Assembly (NCBI RefSeq): GCF_008802405.1 | Contig: NZ_VZDO01000010.1 | Coordinates: 62,001 to 126,000 of the forward strand | Direction: 5' to 3' | Source of the DNA: Plantimonas leprariae | GTDB lineage: Bacteria > Pseudomonadota > Alphaproteobacteria > Rhizobiales > Rhizobiaceae | Length of the DNA stretch: 64,000 nt | Part shown: positions 1-9,350 of the stretch, piece after piece | Numbering within the stretch: the stretch's first letter is position 1 | Layout of the letters: each line of letters begins with the position of its first letter | Position numbers and translations under genes: made by a program | Notes under the pieces: model-generated | What the model was told of the DNA's origin: nothing | The model's database searches: none | The model's input: the letters and a program-made list of their open reading frames with translations, nothing else

Positions 1-745
1 TGAGGGCGGCGATCACCGCCGGGCGCTTGTCGCGCAAGCCCGAGCCGCCGACCGGCAGCGTCAGGCCGGCGACCAGCGCCTCCTCGCCGGTCTCCGCGAG
101 CGCGCGCCGGAAGGTCTCGCGCTTCGTCGCCGAGCCGATCATCCCGACATAGGACGCGTCGCCCCGGCGCAGCGCCGCGGCGGCGAGGAGGAAGTCGAGC
201 GGGTGGTCGTGGGTCATGACGAGGAAGGCGCTTCGCGGCGGGGCGCTCGCGACCGCGGCTTCCGGGATCGCCAGCCCCAGCCGCTCGACGCCGGGCGGCA
301 GGCCTTCCAGCGCCTCCGGCCGGGAATCGACGACGCGGAGGCGGATCGGCAGCGGGCTGAGGGCTTCCGCGACGGCGCGCCCGGTGTGCCCGGCCCCGAA
401 CAGGAGGGCGACCGGCAGGCTCGCCCGCTCCCTCGCCTCCTGTTCCTCCTCCTCCGCGAGCGCGGCTTCGGTCACGGCTCGGAGGTGCAGCGTCACGTGC
501 CCGCCGCAGCACTGGCCGATGCGGGGGCCGAGCGGCACGGCGAGCCTCGCCTCGCGTTCACCGCCGGCGATCAGCGCCCGCGCCGCCTCGATGCCGTGCC
601 ATTCCAGCCGTCCGCCGCCGACCGTGCCTTGTACGGCATTCGCCGTCACCAGCATCGCCGCGCCTTCCTCGCGCGGCGTCGAGCCGAGCGCCTGGCCCAC
701 ACGCACGATCGCGGCGGGAGTGCCGGAAAGGAGGCAGTCGCGCAT
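1..745 (-). CDS. xdhC: XdhC family protein, molybdenum cofactor insertion for xanthine dehydrogenase (3' end beyond window)
   Basis: This is the last visible gene of the minus-strand xanthine dehydrogenase operon and runs off the left edge; 248 codons are visible. XdhC proteins bind molybdopterin cofactor, promote its sulfuration and load it into XdhB. Visible family marks are the GQCCGG motif at residues 77-82, a Rossmann-type segment LFGAGHTGRAV at 115-125, THDHPLD at 178-184 and GMIGS at 201-205. The ATG at 745 lies 17 bases after the xdhB stop, which fixes the start and suggests co-transcription. The C-terminus is not seen. Identification rests on sequence motifs and operon position and is firm. 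Confidence 0.9.
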   Translation of the reverse strand, partial: MRDCLLSGTPAAIVRVGQALGSTPREEGAAMLVTANAVQGTVGGGRLEWHGIEAARALIAGGEREARLAVPLGPRIGQCCGGHVTLHLRAVTEAALAEEEEQEARERASLPVALLFGAGHTGRAVAEALSPLPIRLRVVDSRPEALEGLPPGVERLGLAIPEAAVASAPPRSAFLVMTHDHPLDFLLAAAALRRGDASYVGMIGSATKRETFRRALAETGEEALVAGLTLPVGGSGLRDKRPAVIAAL

Positions 746-762
746 AAAGGTAGAAAGCGATT

Positions 763-3174
763 TCAAGCTTCGCCCCGCACATGTTCGACGGCGGCGAGCA
801 CGCGCTCCGGGGTCGCGGGCGCGTCGAGGTCGGGGAACCGCTTGCCGTCGCCGGCAGCACATACCGCATCCGTCAGGGCCGAGAACACCGAGATCGCCAG
901 CATGAAGGGCGGCTCGCCGACCGCCTTGGAACGATAGACCGTTTCCGACCGGTTCTCGCCCTTCGCCCAGAGCGCCAGGCGGAAATCGTCCGGCCGGTCG
1001 TTCGCGGTCGGGATCTTGTAGGTCGAGGGGGCGTGGGTGCGCAGCCGCCCGGCTCTGTCCCACCAGAGCTCTTCCGTCGTCAGCCAGCCCATGCCCTGCA
1101 CGAAGCCGCCCTCGATCTGGCCGCGGTCGATCGCCGGGTTCAGCGAGCGCCCGACATCGTGGAGGATGTCGACGCGCAACACCCGGTTCTCGCCGGTCAG
1201 CGTGTCGATCACCACTTCCGAGCAGGCCGCGCCATAGGCGAAGTAGTAGAACGGCCGGCCCGAGGCCGAGGGCCGGTCGTAGGTGATGTCCGGCGTCGCG
1301 TAGAAGCCGGTGGAAGACAGCGGCACCCTTGCCAGATAGGCTTCGCCGACGAGGTCCTCGAAGCGCTTCTCCACGCGCCCGATCCGCACCCGGTTCGGCA
1401 GGAACTCGATCTCCGCCGCCGGCACGCCATAGCGCTCCGAAGCGTAGGCGACGAGCCGCTCCTTGATCGCGCGGGCGGCAAGCAGCGCCGCCATGCCGTT
1501 GAGATCGGAGCCGGACGAGGCCGCGGTCGCCGAGGTGTTCGGCACCTTGCCCGTCGTCGTCGCGGTGATCTTCACGTTGTCGACGTCGATGCGGAACTCC
1601 TCCGCCACGACCTGCGCCACCTTGGTGAACAGCCCCTGCCCCATCTCGGTGCCGCCGTGGTTCAGCATCACCGAGCCGTCCTTGTAGACGTGGACGAGCG
1701 CGCCGGCCTGGTTGAGGTGCGTCGTGGTGAAGGAGATGCCGAACTTCACCGGCGTCAGCGCTAAGCCCTTCTTCAGGATCGGATTGCCCGCGTTGAACTC
1801 CCGCACCGCCTCGCGCCGCCGGCGGTAGTCGGAACTCTCCTCCAGTTCCTCGACGATCTCGGCGATCACCGAGTCCGTCACCTCCATGCCGTAGGGCGTC
1901 ACCCCACCTCCCTCGGCCGGGTAGAAGTTGCGCTTGCGGACGTCCAGCGGGTCGAGGCCGAGCTCGAATGCGATCCGGTCCATCGCGCGCTCGGTGCCGA
2001 GCATGCCCTGCGGGCCTCCGAAGCCGCGGAAGGCGGTGTTCGAGACGGTGTGCGTCTTCAGCCGCCGCGAGCGGATGCGCGCGGCCCGGAGGTCGTAGGC
2101 GTTGTCGGCGTGGAACATCGCCCGGTCGGCGATCGCGCCGGAAAGGTCGCAGCTATAGCCGCAGCGGATGAAATGCCGGATGTCGGCCCCGAGGATGCGC
2201 CCTTCCGCATCGGTGCCGAACGCGTAGTCGACCAGAGCCTCGTGCCGCTTGCCGGTCATCTCCATGTCGTCGTCGCGGTCGAGCCGGCATTTCGCCGGCC
2301 GGCCCGTCGCTTGGGCCACCAGCGCGCAGACGCTCGCGAACAGCGCCGGCTGCGATTCCTTGCCGCCGAAGCCGCCGCCCATCCGCCGCATCTCGACCGT
2401 CACCTGGTTGTCGGCGAGCCCGAGCGCCTTCGCGACGTTGTGCTGCACTTCCGACGGGTGCTGGGTGGAGGAGCGCACCAGCATATCGCCGTCCTCCCCC
2501 GGGATCGCCACGGCGATCTGGCCTTCGAGGTAGAAATGGTCCTGCCCGCCGATCTCGATCTGCCCGGCGATCCGGTGCGGTGCGCCGGCCAGCGCGCCAT
2601 CGGCATCGCCGAGCCGCATCTCGTATGGGTCCATCAGGTCGCGGCCGGCCTCGTCCGCGTGGGCGATGGCCTCCTCAATGGTGATCGCGGCCGGCAGGTC
2701 CGCGTATTCGACCCGCACCAGCTTCGCCGCCTCGCGCGCCGCATCCAGCGTTTCCGCCGCGACCACGAAGAGCGGCTGGCCGACATATTGCACCACCCCG
2801 TCGGCGAAGATCGGGTCGTCGCCGAAGACCGGCGAATAGTCGTTCTTTCCCGGGATATCGGCTGCCGCCAGCACCGCGACGACGCCCGGCGCATCGCGCA
2901 CCTTATCCAGATCCAAGTCGACAAGCCGCGCATGCGCCTTTGTCGACATGGCGAGATAGACCTGCAGCGTGCCCGGCAGTTCCGGCTCGTCGTCGGTGTA
3001 GCGCGCCGCGCCGGTGACGTGCTTCTCGGCGCTGTCGTGGCGAAGCTCGGCGGAAACCCCGCCGCGGATCCGCTTCTCGTGGCGTGGCCGCTTGCCCTTC
3101 AGCGCAGCGGGGTCGACCGTCTCCGCGACGCCCCGGTCCTGGATGCGGGTCTCGCCGCCGACCGTCTCCTCCAT
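763..3174 (-). CDS. xdhB: Xanthine dehydrogenase molybdenum-binding subunit
   Basis: This is the large subunit of xanthine dehydrogenase, which oxidises hypoxanthine to xanthine and then urate in the cytoplasm. The product of 803 residues has the usual layout of an aldehyde oxidase/xanthine dehydrogenase a/b hammerhead (about 40-160) followed by the molybdopterin-binding domain. GGGFGGKE at 266-273, AFRGFGGPQG at 381-390, a later GGTEMGQG motif and GEPP at 753-756, which carries the catalytic glutamate of the family, are all present. The chosen ATG overlaps the xdhA stop (TGATG), indicating translational coupling. An upstream in-frame extension to 3516 overlaps xdhA and is rejected. Confidence 0.95.
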   Translation of the reverse strand: MEETVGGETRIQDRGVAETVDPAALKGKRPRHEKRIRGGVSAELRHDSAEKHVTGAARYTDDEPELPGTLQVYLAMSTKAHARLVDLDLDKVRDAPGVVAVLAAADIPGKNDYSPVFGDDPIFADGVVQYVGQPLFVVAAETLDAAREAAKLVRVEYADLPAAITIEEAIAHADEAGRDLMDPYEMRLGDADGALAGAPHRIAGQIEIGGQDHFYLEGQIAVAIPGEDGDMLVRSSTQHPSEVQHNVAKALGLADNQVTVEMRRMGGGFGGKESQPALFASVCALVAQATGRPAKCRLDRDDDMEMTGKRHEALVDYAFGTDAEGRILGADIRHFIRCGYSCDLSGAIADRAMFHADNAYDLRAARIRSRRLKTHTVSNTAFRGFGGPQGMLGTERAMDRIAFELGLDPLDVRKRNFYPAEGGGVTPYGMEVTDSVIAEIVEELEESSDYRRRREAVREFNAGNPILKKGLALTPVKFGISFTTTHLNQAGALVHVYKDGSVMLNHGGTEMGQGLFTKVAQVVAEEFRIDVDNVKITATTTGKVPNTSATAASSGSDLNGMAALLAARAIKERLVAYASERYGVPAAEIEFLPNRVRIGRVEKRFEDLVGEAYLARVPLSSTGFYATPDITYDRPSASGRPFYYFAYGAACSEVVIDTLTGENRVLRVDILHDVGRSLNPAIDRGQIEGGFVQGMGWLTTEELWWDRAGRLRTHAPSTYKIPTANDRPDDFRLALWAKGENRSETVYRSKAVGEPPFMLAISVFSALTDAVCAAGDGKRFPDLDAPATPERVLAAVEHVRGEA

Positions 3175-4622
3175 CACGCGACCTCCAGGACGCGCGTCGC
3201 CTCGCCGCCCTCGTCTTCGATCTGGAAGCGGCGGATGAGGTTGCCCGCCGCCTTCAGCCGGTACCCGGCCCCGGCGCGCATGTCGGAGAGCGGCGCGAAA
3301 TCTTGCGACAAGGCTTCCGCCGCGTCCTGCGCCGCCGCCGCATCGAACCGCCGGCCCGTCAGCGTGGCTTCCGCCGCGCTCGCCCGTTTCGGCGTGCCCG
3401 CCATGCCGCCGAAGGCGATCCGCGCTTCCGCCACCGCGTCGCCGTCGAAGGTCAGGCGCATCGCGGCCATCACCGCCGAGATGTCGGAATCGAAGCGCTT
3501 CGACAGCTTGTGGCAAAAGAAGCGCTGGTTGGCCCCGAGCACCGGCACCGCCACCGCGGCGACGAACTCGCCCTCCGCCCGGTCCTGCCGGCCGTATTCG
3601 ATGAAGAAGTCCTCCAGCGCGACACGCCGGAGCTTCTCGCCCCGGCGCAGGAACAAGCCGCCGCCCAGCGCGATCAGCGCCGGCGCGAGGTCGCCGATCG
3701 GCGAGCCGTTGGCGATGTTGCCGCCGACCGTGCCGGCGTTCCGGATCTGGTGCCCGGCGAAGCGGCGCAGCAGTTCGCCGAGGCTCGGATGGATTTCGGC
3801 GAGTCGACCGGCGGCTTCGTCGTGCGTCACCGCCGCGCCGACGAACAGCGAGCCCGGCCCCTCCTCCATCAGCCTCAGATCCTCGACGCGGCTGACGTCG
3901 ATGACGAGCGGCAGCCGGCGGTGCTGCTTCGTCACCCAGAGCCCGACGTCGGTCGCGCCGGCGACGAGGGTCGCATCCGGATGGGCGGCGTAGAGGTCGG
4001 CGAGCGCGTCGACGTCGCGGGGGCCGAACCAGCGGCTGCCGTCCGCGGCTTCGTGCTCGAACGTCCCCTCGCCGCGCAAGGCTTCCAGCCGCTCCGCCAG
4101 CGCCGCATCCGCTTGGGCGATATCGGGAACGGGCGTCTTCGCGGCTTCCAGCCCGGCCTCGACGATCGGCCCGTAGCCGGTGCAGCGGCAGAGGTTGCCG
4201 GCGACGAGGTCCTTCACCTCTTGCCGGCTACCGAGCGCGCCGTTCACCCAGCCGGAATAGAGCTGCATGACGAAGCCCGGCGTGCAGAAGCCGCACTGGC
4301 TCCCGTGGTGCTCCACCATCGCCGCCTGCACCGGGTGCAGGCCGCCGTTCGTCCCGAGATGCTCCACCGTCTCCAGCGCCCGGCCGTGCAGCGAGGGCAG
4401 GAACTGGATGCAGCTATTCACCGCCCGCCGCCGGATGCCGCCGACCCCGTCCGGTTCCGCGATCACTACCGTGCAGGCGCCGCAGTCGCCTTCCGCGCAG
4501 CCTTCCTTCGTGCCGGTAAGGCGCTCGGCGTTGCGCAGCCAGTCGAGAATGGTCGTGGTGGCCTTCGGCGCGAATGTTTCACGTGAAACATCGTTCAGCA
4601 CGAAGCGGATTGGATCGCCCAT
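3174..4622 (-). CDS. xdhA: Xanthine dehydrogenase small subunit (2Fe-2S and FAD domains)
   Basis: The 482-residue subunit carries electrons from the molybdenum centre to NAD. The first 2Fe-2S domain has cysteines at 42, 47, 50 and 70 (CAEGDCGAC and NSC). The second has C110, C113, C145 and C147 (SQCGFC and CRCTGY). The FAD domain follows from about residue 170, with AGATDVGL and GNIANGSPIGDL. It lies 3 bases after uraH and overlaps xdhB. An exact parS site (4575-4590) encodes residues 11-16 (DVSRET) near the N-terminus, outside the cluster ligands, so these residues look imposed by the DNA site. The gene is complete and looks functional. Confidence 0.95.
   Translation of the reverse strand: MGDPIRFVLNDVSRETFAPKATTTILDWLRNAERLTGTKEGCAEGDCGACTVVIAEPDGVGGIRRRAVNSCIQFLPSLHGRALETVEHLGTNGGLHPVQAAMVEHHGSQCGFCTPGFVMQLYSGWVNGALGSRQEVKDLVAGNLCRCTGYGPIVEAGLEAAKTPVPDIAQADAALAERLEALRGEGTFEHEAADGSRWFGPRDVDALADLYAAHPDATLVAGATDVGLWVTKQHRRLPLVIDVSRVEDLRLMEEGPGSLFVGAAVTHDEAAGRLAEIHPSLGELLRRFAGHQIRNAGTVGGNIANGSPIGDLAPALIALGGGLFLRRGEKLRRVALEDFFIEYGRQDRAEGEFVAAVAVPVLGANQRFFCHKLSKRFDSDISAVMAAMRLTFDGDAVAEARIAFGGMAGTPKRASAAEATLTGRRFDAAAAQDAAEALSQDFAPLSDMRAGAGYRLKAAGNLIRRFQIEDEGGEATRVLEVA
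4575..4590. other. parS site 1 (ParB-binding palindrome) inside xdhA
   Basis: The 16-bp sequence TGTTTCACGTGAAACA is a perfect palindrome identical to the bacterial parS consensus bound by the chromosome partition protein ParB. It lies in the xdhA coding region, codons 11-16. Four further copies occur in the window at 17478, 39587, 51460 and 52923. A 16-bp perfect match recurring five times cannot be chance. ParB binding itself is inferred. Confidence 0.9.
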
Positions 4623-4625
4623 GCC

Positions 4626-4991
4626 TCAGCTCCCGCGATAGGTCGAATAGCCGAAGGGCGAGAGGAGCAGCGGCACGTGGTAGTGCGCGCCTTCCACCAT
4701 CCCGAACCGGATCGGCACCTCGTCGAGGAACGGCGGCTCCGGCAGTTCGCGGTGGTGCCGGCGCAGGTAGTCGCCGGCCCGGAAGACGATCTCGTAGGTC
4801 CCCGGCCGGAACGCCTCCCCGGCGAGCAGCGGCGCGTCGCAGCGGCCATCGGCATTGGTGACGGCTTGCGCGAGTTCCTCGCGCCCGGCTCCATCCAGCC
4901 GGAACAGCGCCAACGCCAGCCCCGCCGCCGGGCGGCCCAGCGCGGTGTCCAGCACGTGCGTCGTCAGCCTCGCCTGCCCGTTCTCCGCCAT
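4626..4991 (-). CDS. uraH: 5-hydroxyisourate hydrolase (transthyretin-like)
   Basis: The enzyme converts 5-hydroxyisourate, the product of urate oxidation, into OHCU. The 121-residue product has the family's N-terminal LTTHVLD motif, whose His is catalytic, the central PEPPF segment, [13 protein letters not shown], and the diagnostic C-terminal YRGS. The start is set at the methionine before [13 protein letters not shown]; a 39-residue N-terminal extension is possible but lies outside the family. It is first in the minus-strand xdh operon, 3 bases before xdhA, and divergent from puuE-uraD. No urate oxidase gene is present in the window, so the step feeding this enzyme must be encoded elsewhere. 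Confidence 0.93.
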   Translation of the reverse strand: MAENGQARLTTHVLDTALGRPAAGLALALFRLDGAGREELAQAVTNADGRCDAPLLAGEAFRPGTYEIVFRAGDYLRRHHRELPEPPFLDEVPIRFGMVEGAHYHVPLLLSPFGYSTYRGS

Positions 4992-5113
4992 CCGCGCCCC
5001 GTCTCCTGTCAACCGCCGGAGTCTGCACCCCGATCGCGGCAAAGGTAAAGCGAAACGCTTCAAACCTAGCCCGCGAAGCCGTATGCATGCGGCAGACCCG
5101 AGGATCATCGCCG

Positions 5114-6559
5114 GTGACGACCGACCTTTCGCCGAACCGCTATCCCCGCGACATGCGCGGTTACGGCCGTAACGCCCCAGACCCGCAGTGGCCGGGCGGC
5201 GCGAAGATTTGCGTGCAGTTCGTCGTCAACTACGAGGAGGGCGGCGAGAACTCGGTGCTGCACGGCGACGCGGCCTCGGAAGCCTTCCTGTCCGAGATCG
5301 TCGGCGCGCAGGCCTGGCCCGGCCAGCGGCACATGAACATGGAGTCGATCTACGAATACGGCAGCAGAGCCGGTTTCTGGCGGCTCTGGCGGATGTTCAC
5401 CGAGCGCGACATGCCGGTCACGGTCTACGCGGTCGCCACCGCGATCGAAAAGCATCCGGAAGCGGTCGCCGCGATGCAGGAGGCCGGCTGGGAGATCGCA
5501 TCCCACGGCCTGAAATGGATCGACTACCGCGACTACGACAAGGCCGCCGAGCGCGAGCACATGGCCCGCGCCATCGAGATCCACGCGGCCGTGACGGGCG
5601 AGCGGCCGCTCGGCTGGTATACCGGGCGCTCCGGCCTCCACTCGATCGATCTCGTCGCCGAAGAGGGCGGCTTCCTCTACTCCTCCGACGCCTATGCCGA
5701 CGACCTGCCCTACTGGCAGGACACGGTGCATGGGCCCTTGCTGATCCTGCCCTACACGCTCGACTCCAACGACATGCGCTTCGCGACGCCGCAGGGCTTC
5801 AACACGGGCGACCACTTCTTCGACTATCTCAAGGATGCCTTCGACTGCCTCTACGAAGAAGGGGAAAAGGGCGCACCGAAGCTGCTGAACGTCGGCCTCC
5901 ACTGCCGGCTCGTCGGCCGACCGGGCCGGGCGCGGGCGCTCGCCCGCTTCCTCGATTACGTGAAGGGCAGACCGGACGTCTGGGTGGCGCGGCGGATCGA
6001 CATCGCCCGCCACTGGCGGGAGCGCTTCCCCTACGACCCGACCCGCCTCCGCCCCTCGCAGATGAGCCGGCAAAGTTTCGTCGAGACTTTCGGCGGCGTG
6101 TTCGAGCACTCGCCCTTTCTCGCCGAGCGCGCCTTCGACGCCGGCCTCCACGCGGCGCACGATTGCGCCGAGGGCCTCGCGGGCGCGCTCGTCGCCGCCT
6201 TCCGCCGCGCCGGTCCGGAGGAACGGCTCGGCGTCCTTCGCGCCCATCCCGATCTCGCCGGCCGCCTCGCCCTCGCGAGCGGCCTCACCCCGCAATCCAC
6301 CGCCGAGCAGGCCTCCGCCGGCCTCGACGCCTTGAGCGAAGCCGAGCTCGCCCGCTTCACCGAACTGAACCACGCCTATACGGCGAAGTTCGGCTTTCCG
6401 TTCATCGTCGCGGTGCGCGGGCGCTCGAAGACGGACATCCTGTCCAGTTTCGAGGAGCGGGTCGGCCACGATCCCGAAGCCGAACTGGTTACGGCCGCCC
6501 GTGAGGTGGAGCGGATCGCCCGGCTTCGCATCGCCGCCATCTTCGGGATTGCAGCATGA
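5114..6559 (+). CDS. puuE-uraD: Bifunctional allantoinase PuuE / OHCU decarboxylase fusion
   Basis: Two successive urate-pathway enzymes are fused. Residues 1 to about 315 are a metal-independent allantoinase of the polysaccharide-deacetylase fold ([10 protein letters not shown] near the start, [20 protein letters not shown]). From about 317 to 481 lies OHCU decarboxylase, with the HPDLAG motif and the [13 protein letters not shown] segment. Such fusions are known, and the separate genes are usually neighbours. The GTG at 5114 is preferred because GAGGA ends 9 bases upstream; an ATG at 5087 would add nine residues but has no visible ribosome binding site. The stop overlaps the allA start (ATGA). 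The promoter region is shared with the divergent uraH-xdh operon (4992-5113). Confidence 0.9.
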   Translation: MTTDLSPNRYPRDMRGYGRNAPDPQWPGGAKICVQFVVNYEEGGENSVLHGDAASEAFLSEIVGAQAWPGQRHMNMESIYEYGSRAGFWRLWRMFTERDMPVTVYAVATAIEKHPEAVAAMQEAGWEIASHGLKWIDYRDYDKAAEREHMARAIEIHAAVTGERPLGWYTGRSGLHSIDLVAEEGGFLYSSDAYADDLPYWQDTVHGPLLILPYTLDSNDMRFATPQGFNTGDHFFDYLKDAFDCLYEEGEKGAPKLLNVGLHCRLVGRPGRARALARFLDYVKGRPDVWVARRIDIARHWRERFPYDPTRLRPSQMSRQSFVETFGGVFEHSPFLAERAFDAGLHAAHDCAEGLAGALVAAFRRAGPEERLGVLRAHPDLAGRLALASGLTPQSTAEQASAGLDALSEAELARFTELNHAYTAKFGFPFIVAVRGRSKTDILSSFEERVGHDPEAELVTAAREVERIARLRIAAIFGIAA

Positions 6560-7053
6560 GGGCGCTGCCCGTCGAACCCCTCGCCATCGAGGCCTTCGAG
6601 CCGTTCGGCCACGTGATCGAACCGGATGCGGCGCGGGAGATCCGGCTGATCAACGGCGGCACGACCACCCGCTTCCACGACATCGCCGACGTCGACGTTT
6701 CCGCCGCCGGCGGCCGGCCGCTGATCTCGATCTTCCGCGGCAAGCCCTTCGCCTTTCCGGTGGCGATCCGCATGATGGAGCGCCATCCGCTCGGCAGCCA
6801 GGCCTTCGTGCCCCTGTCGGACCGGCCGTTCCTCGCGGTGGTCGCGCCCGATGCGAACGGCCGGCCGGGCGCGCCGCGCGCCTTCCTCGTCACGGATCGT
6901 CGCGGCGTTTCCTACGCCCGCAACACCTGGCACCATCCGCTGATCGCGCTGGAAGCGGTCGCGGATTTCCTGGTGATCGACCGTGGCGGTGAGGGAAACA
7001 ACCTCGAGGAAGCGGACTACGCCGAGCCGTTCACCATCGCCGGCCCTGCCTGA
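6556..7053 (+). CDS. allA: Ureidoglycolate lyase
   Basis: AllA splits ureidoglycolate into glyoxylate and urea, the last step of the allantoate branch. The 165-residue product matches the family throughout. It has an N-terminal [25 protein letters not shown], the central FRGKPF and [13 protein letters not shown] motifs, and a cupin-like [10 protein letters not shown] segment near residue 120. It overlaps the puuE-uraD stop by four bases (ATGA), so the pair is translationally coupled. The urea it releases is the substrate of the urease encoded just downstream in the window. Allantoate-processing enzymes are not seen here. The gene converges on crcB with only 3 bases between stops. Confidence 0.93.
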   Translation: MRALPVEPLAIEAFEPFGHVIEPDAAREIRLINGGTTTRFHDIADVDVSAAGGRPLISIFRGKPFAFPVAIRMMERHPLGSQAFVPLSDRPFLAVVAPDANGRPGAPRAFLVTDRRGVSYARNTWHHPLIALEAVADFLVIDRGGEGNNLEEADYAEPFTIAGPA

Positions 7054-7056
7054 GCC

Positions 7057-7488
7057 TCACGCCTCTTCCTCGATCTCGACCTGCGCCACTGCCGACGCGC
7101 CGCCGTTGAGACGCGACGCGGTCGCGTGGCCGAGCGCCACGGCCGCGACGCAGAGCACGACCGAGAGCGCGACGTTCAGCAGCGCCCGGCCCGTCGCCCC
7201 GCTCCGCATCAGGTCGAGCGTCTGGAGGCTGAAGGACGAGAAGGTGGTGAAGCCGCCGCAGATGCCGATCATCACGAACAGCCGCCAGGTTTCGGAGGCC
7301 GGATACCGGCCGGAGGCGAGCGTCAGCGTGCCGAACAGCCCGATCAGGAACGAGCCGGCGATGTTGATGACGATCGTTCCCCACGGAAGGTTGCCGCTGA
7401 TCGGCAGGGCGGCGAGCGACACGAGATAGCGCAGGAGCGTGCCGAGCGCGCCGCCGAGCATCACGACGAGGCAGGTGGTGAAAGACAT
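7057..7488 (-). CDS. crcB: Fluoride exporter CrcB/Fluc
   Basis: CrcB forms a dual-topology dimeric channel that lets fluoride leave the cytoplasm. The 143-residue product has four predicted membrane segments and the hallmark sequences [23 protein letters not shown] (the conserved Asn lies here) and [10 protein letters not shown] (the phenylalanines that line the pore). The ATG at 7488 has a GGGAG ribosome binding site about 8 bases upstream. A fluoride riboswitch lies 68 bases upstream in the same orientation, so expression is expected to rise with fluoride. The function is secure from motif and riboswitch together. Confidence 0.96.
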   Translation of the reverse strand: MSFTTCLVVMLGGALGTLLRYLVSLAALPISGNLPWGTIVINIAGSFLIGLFGTLTLASGRYPASETWRLFVMIGICGGFTTFSSFSLQTLDLMRSGATGRALLNVALSVVLCVAAVALGHATASRLNGGASAVAQVEIEEEA

Positions 7489-7552
7489 CCATGGCTCCCA
7501 TCAAGACGGCATCGTTCCCGCCCGGCCCATCCGGACGGCGCGACGCCGATCG

Positions 7553-7610
7553 GTTGACAGGAGTCATCAGCCCGCAGGCGCGGGCGGTTGTCGGGGGACC
7601 CCATCCCCAT
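7553..7610 (-). promoter_or_regulatory. Fluoride riboswitch (crcB motif) upstream of crcB
   Basis: Read on the minus strand from 7608, the RNA begins GGGGATGGGGTCCCCC, then AACCGCCCG, and ends with CGGGCTGATGACTCCTGT. This matches the crcB-motif layout: a first stem-loop, an AACCGC segment, a second stem (GCCCG/CGGGC) and the near-invariant CTGATGACTCCT end. The first loop GGGGTC can pair with GACTCC to form the diagnostic pseudoknot, with one G-U pair. It sits in the leader of crcB, the classic target. Confidence 0.93.
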
Positions 7611-7683
7611 CGGTGTCGTTCTAGACGCCAAGCGGCGCAGCGAGCAAGCGCCGGATGCGGAGCCGGTTCGGCGACGGCTTCCG

Positions 7684-8316
7684 TCAGGCGGCGGATGCGA
7701 GGTCCGGCAGTCCGCCTGCGCGGCTGAGGAAGGCGAGGATCTCGCCGAGACCGGCCCCGCGCGACAGGTCGGTGAAGACGGTCGGCAGTGGCCCACGCCC
7801 CTTCGCGGCATCGGCCCGCATCCGGTCGAGGTCCGCGCCGACATAGGGCGCGAGATCGGTCTTGTTGACCACGAGGAGATCGGAGCGGGTGATCGCCGGA
7901 CCGCCCTTCCGCGGAATATCGTCGCCCTGGCAGACGGAGATCACGTAGATCTGCAGGTCGACGAGATCGGGCGAGAAGGTCGCGGCGAGGTTGTCGCCGC
8001 CGGACTCCACCAAGATCAGGTCGAGATCCGCGTGGCGGGCGCGAAGCTCCCGGATCGCGGCGAGGTTCAGCGAGGCGTCCTCGCGGATCGCGGTGTGCGG
8101 GCAGCCACCGGTCTCGACGCCGAGGATGCGGTCGGAGCTGAGCGCCTGCCGCCGCACCAGCGCCTCGGCGTCTTCCGCCGTGTAGATGTCGTTGGTGACG
8201 ACGGCGATCGACCAGCGCTCGCGCGCTGCCTTGCAGAGCTTCTCGACCAGCGTCGTCTTGCCCGAGCCGACCGGGCCGCCGATGCCGACGCGCAAGGGGC
8301 CGTGGTTCGATGTCAT
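7684..8316 (-). CDS. ureG: Urease accessory GTPase UreG
   Basis: UreG hydrolyses GTP to drive nickel delivery into apo-urease with UreE, UreF and UreD. The 210-residue product has the P-loop [12 protein letters not shown], the nickel-binding CPH motif within [28 protein letters not shown] and the NKTD guanine-specificity motif. The ATG at 8316 is chosen because it overlaps the stop of the preceding gene (ATGA); another in-frame ATG at 8322 would add two residues. It is the last gene of the urease operon, followed at 195 bases by crcB with its own riboswitch. Confidence 0.96.
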   Translation of the reverse strand: MTSNHGPLRVGIGGPVGSGKTTLVEKLCKAARERWSIAVVTNDIYTAEDAEALVRRQALSSDRILGVETGGCPHTAIREDASLNLAAIRELRARHADLDLILVESGGDNLAATFSPDLVDLQIYVISVCQGDDIPRKGGPAITRSDLLVVNKTDLAPYVGADLDRMRADAAKGRGPLPTVFTDLSRGAGLGEILAFLSRAGGLPDLASAA

Positions 8317-8690
8317 GCGCATTCCCCAACGCGGGCGACGAGGCTAAACTCAAGTGACTCCTCATTCATCGCCAAAGCATTGATCATGAAAAGGCCGATC
8401 TTCGGCCCAGCGGTTCTCGAAATCTCGTCCATGCCTCGTCTCAAGAGGACAGGCTTGCCGGACGAAATCAAAGTTCGCCAGCGCCCGCTCGTATCACGTG
8501 CCCACCACGGCGTTTCGCTCCCCTTCTTCGTGTCCCGATATTTCAGGGACTTCCAGTTCACGTTGACTCCATCCTCAACGATAACGACGGCGACGTACGG
8601 ATCCTCGTCATCCATGCGCAATTCCGCACGCCCGTTCTCGACCCTCGCGATCCAAGAGCCGCGATCTTGATTGACGCGAAACTTAGTCAT
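8313..8690 (-). CDS. Unknown protein co-translated between ureF and ureG
   Basis: This 125-residue protein was not recognised. It has no signal peptide or membrane segment. It is rich in charged residues and tryptophan ([19 protein letters not shown]) and ends in a predicted beta/alpha-like segment. Its ATG overlaps the ureF stop and its stop overlaps the ureG ATG (both ATGA-type), so it is translated as part of the urease accessory block. The DNA is visibly less GC-rich than its neighbours, with many A/T third positions, which suggests later insertion. A link with urease maturation is only implied by position. Confidence 0.75.
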   Translation of the reverse strand: MTKFRVNQDRGSWIARVENGRAELRMDDEDPYVAVVIVEDGVNVNWKSLKYRDTKKGSETPWWARDTSGRWRTLISSGKPVLLRRGMDEISRTAGPKIGLFMINALAMNEESLEFSLVARVGECA

Positions 8691-9343
8691 GAGCGGAAGA
8701 GCCTCGTCCTCAGGGTTTCGTGCCGCATCGCGGCGATGTCGGAAAGGGTGGCGGCGGAACCGAGATCGTACGGCGAGGACGCGGCCGCGCGGGCCGCGGC
8801 GGCGAGGATCGCCGGCTCCAGTTCGCGAAGGATCAGCGTCGCGCCGGTCTGCCCGAGCGGCACGAGGCGCACCGCCGCCGAGACGAGGTTCGCCGCGAAG
8901 GCCCCGGCGAAGGCGACGAGCGCTTGCCCGAGTGGGATGCCGCTTCGCGCCGCGGCGAGCGCGACGGCGATCGGATAGGGGGCGTCGCCGGGGATCGCCG
9001 CGTCCCACGGCGCGACGGCGAGCGCGAAGGCCTCGCCCAGCGCGAGGATCTCCGCCCGGCGCTCCCGCGAGCCGGCGAGCGCCCGGGCGAGATCGACGGT
9101 CTCGACGAGCCGCGCCGGGTCCGCGGCCGCACGATAGCCTTCGGCGAAGAGCACGAGGTCGTTCCAGCCGCTGCCGCGCGCAAGAAGGAAGGCGAGCCAG
9201 TCGCGGGTCTCCGCCGCCGAGCCGAGCCGCCCTTCCGCGACCGCCGCTTCCAGCCCGTGCGACCAGGCGAAGGCGCCGGTCGGGAAGCCCGGCGACAGCC
9301 AGAGCTGGAGCCGCAGCGGCGCCGCGGCGGCGGTCTCGAGCAT
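8687..9343 (-). CDS. ureF: Urease accessory protein UreF
   Basis: UreF is an all-helical accessory protein that bridges UreD and UreG in the nickel-loading complex. The 218-residue product shows the family N-terminal block (LQLWLSPGFPTGAFAWSHGLE), GSGWNDLVL, and the C-terminal LVSAAVRLVPLGQTG signature. It lies 7 bases after ureE and overlaps the start of the unknown gene before ureG, consistent with one polycistronic message. Length and motifs are normal. Confidence 0.94.
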   Translation of the reverse strand: MLETAAAAPLRLQLWLSPGFPTGAFAWSHGLEAAVAEGRLGSAAETRDWLAFLLARGSGWNDLVLFAEGYRAAADPARLVETVDLARALAGSRERRAEILALGEAFALAVAPWDAAIPGDAPYPIAVALAAARSGIPLGQALVAFAGAFAANLVSAAVRLVPLGQTGATLILRELEPAILAAAARAAASSPYDLGSAATLSDIAAMRHETLRTRLFRS

Positions 9344-9350
9344 GCGGGCG

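Noticed and set aside
2050-3993. A long plus-strand frame antisense to xdhA and xdhB
   Set aside because: It has no recognisable domain and opposes two firmly identified genes.
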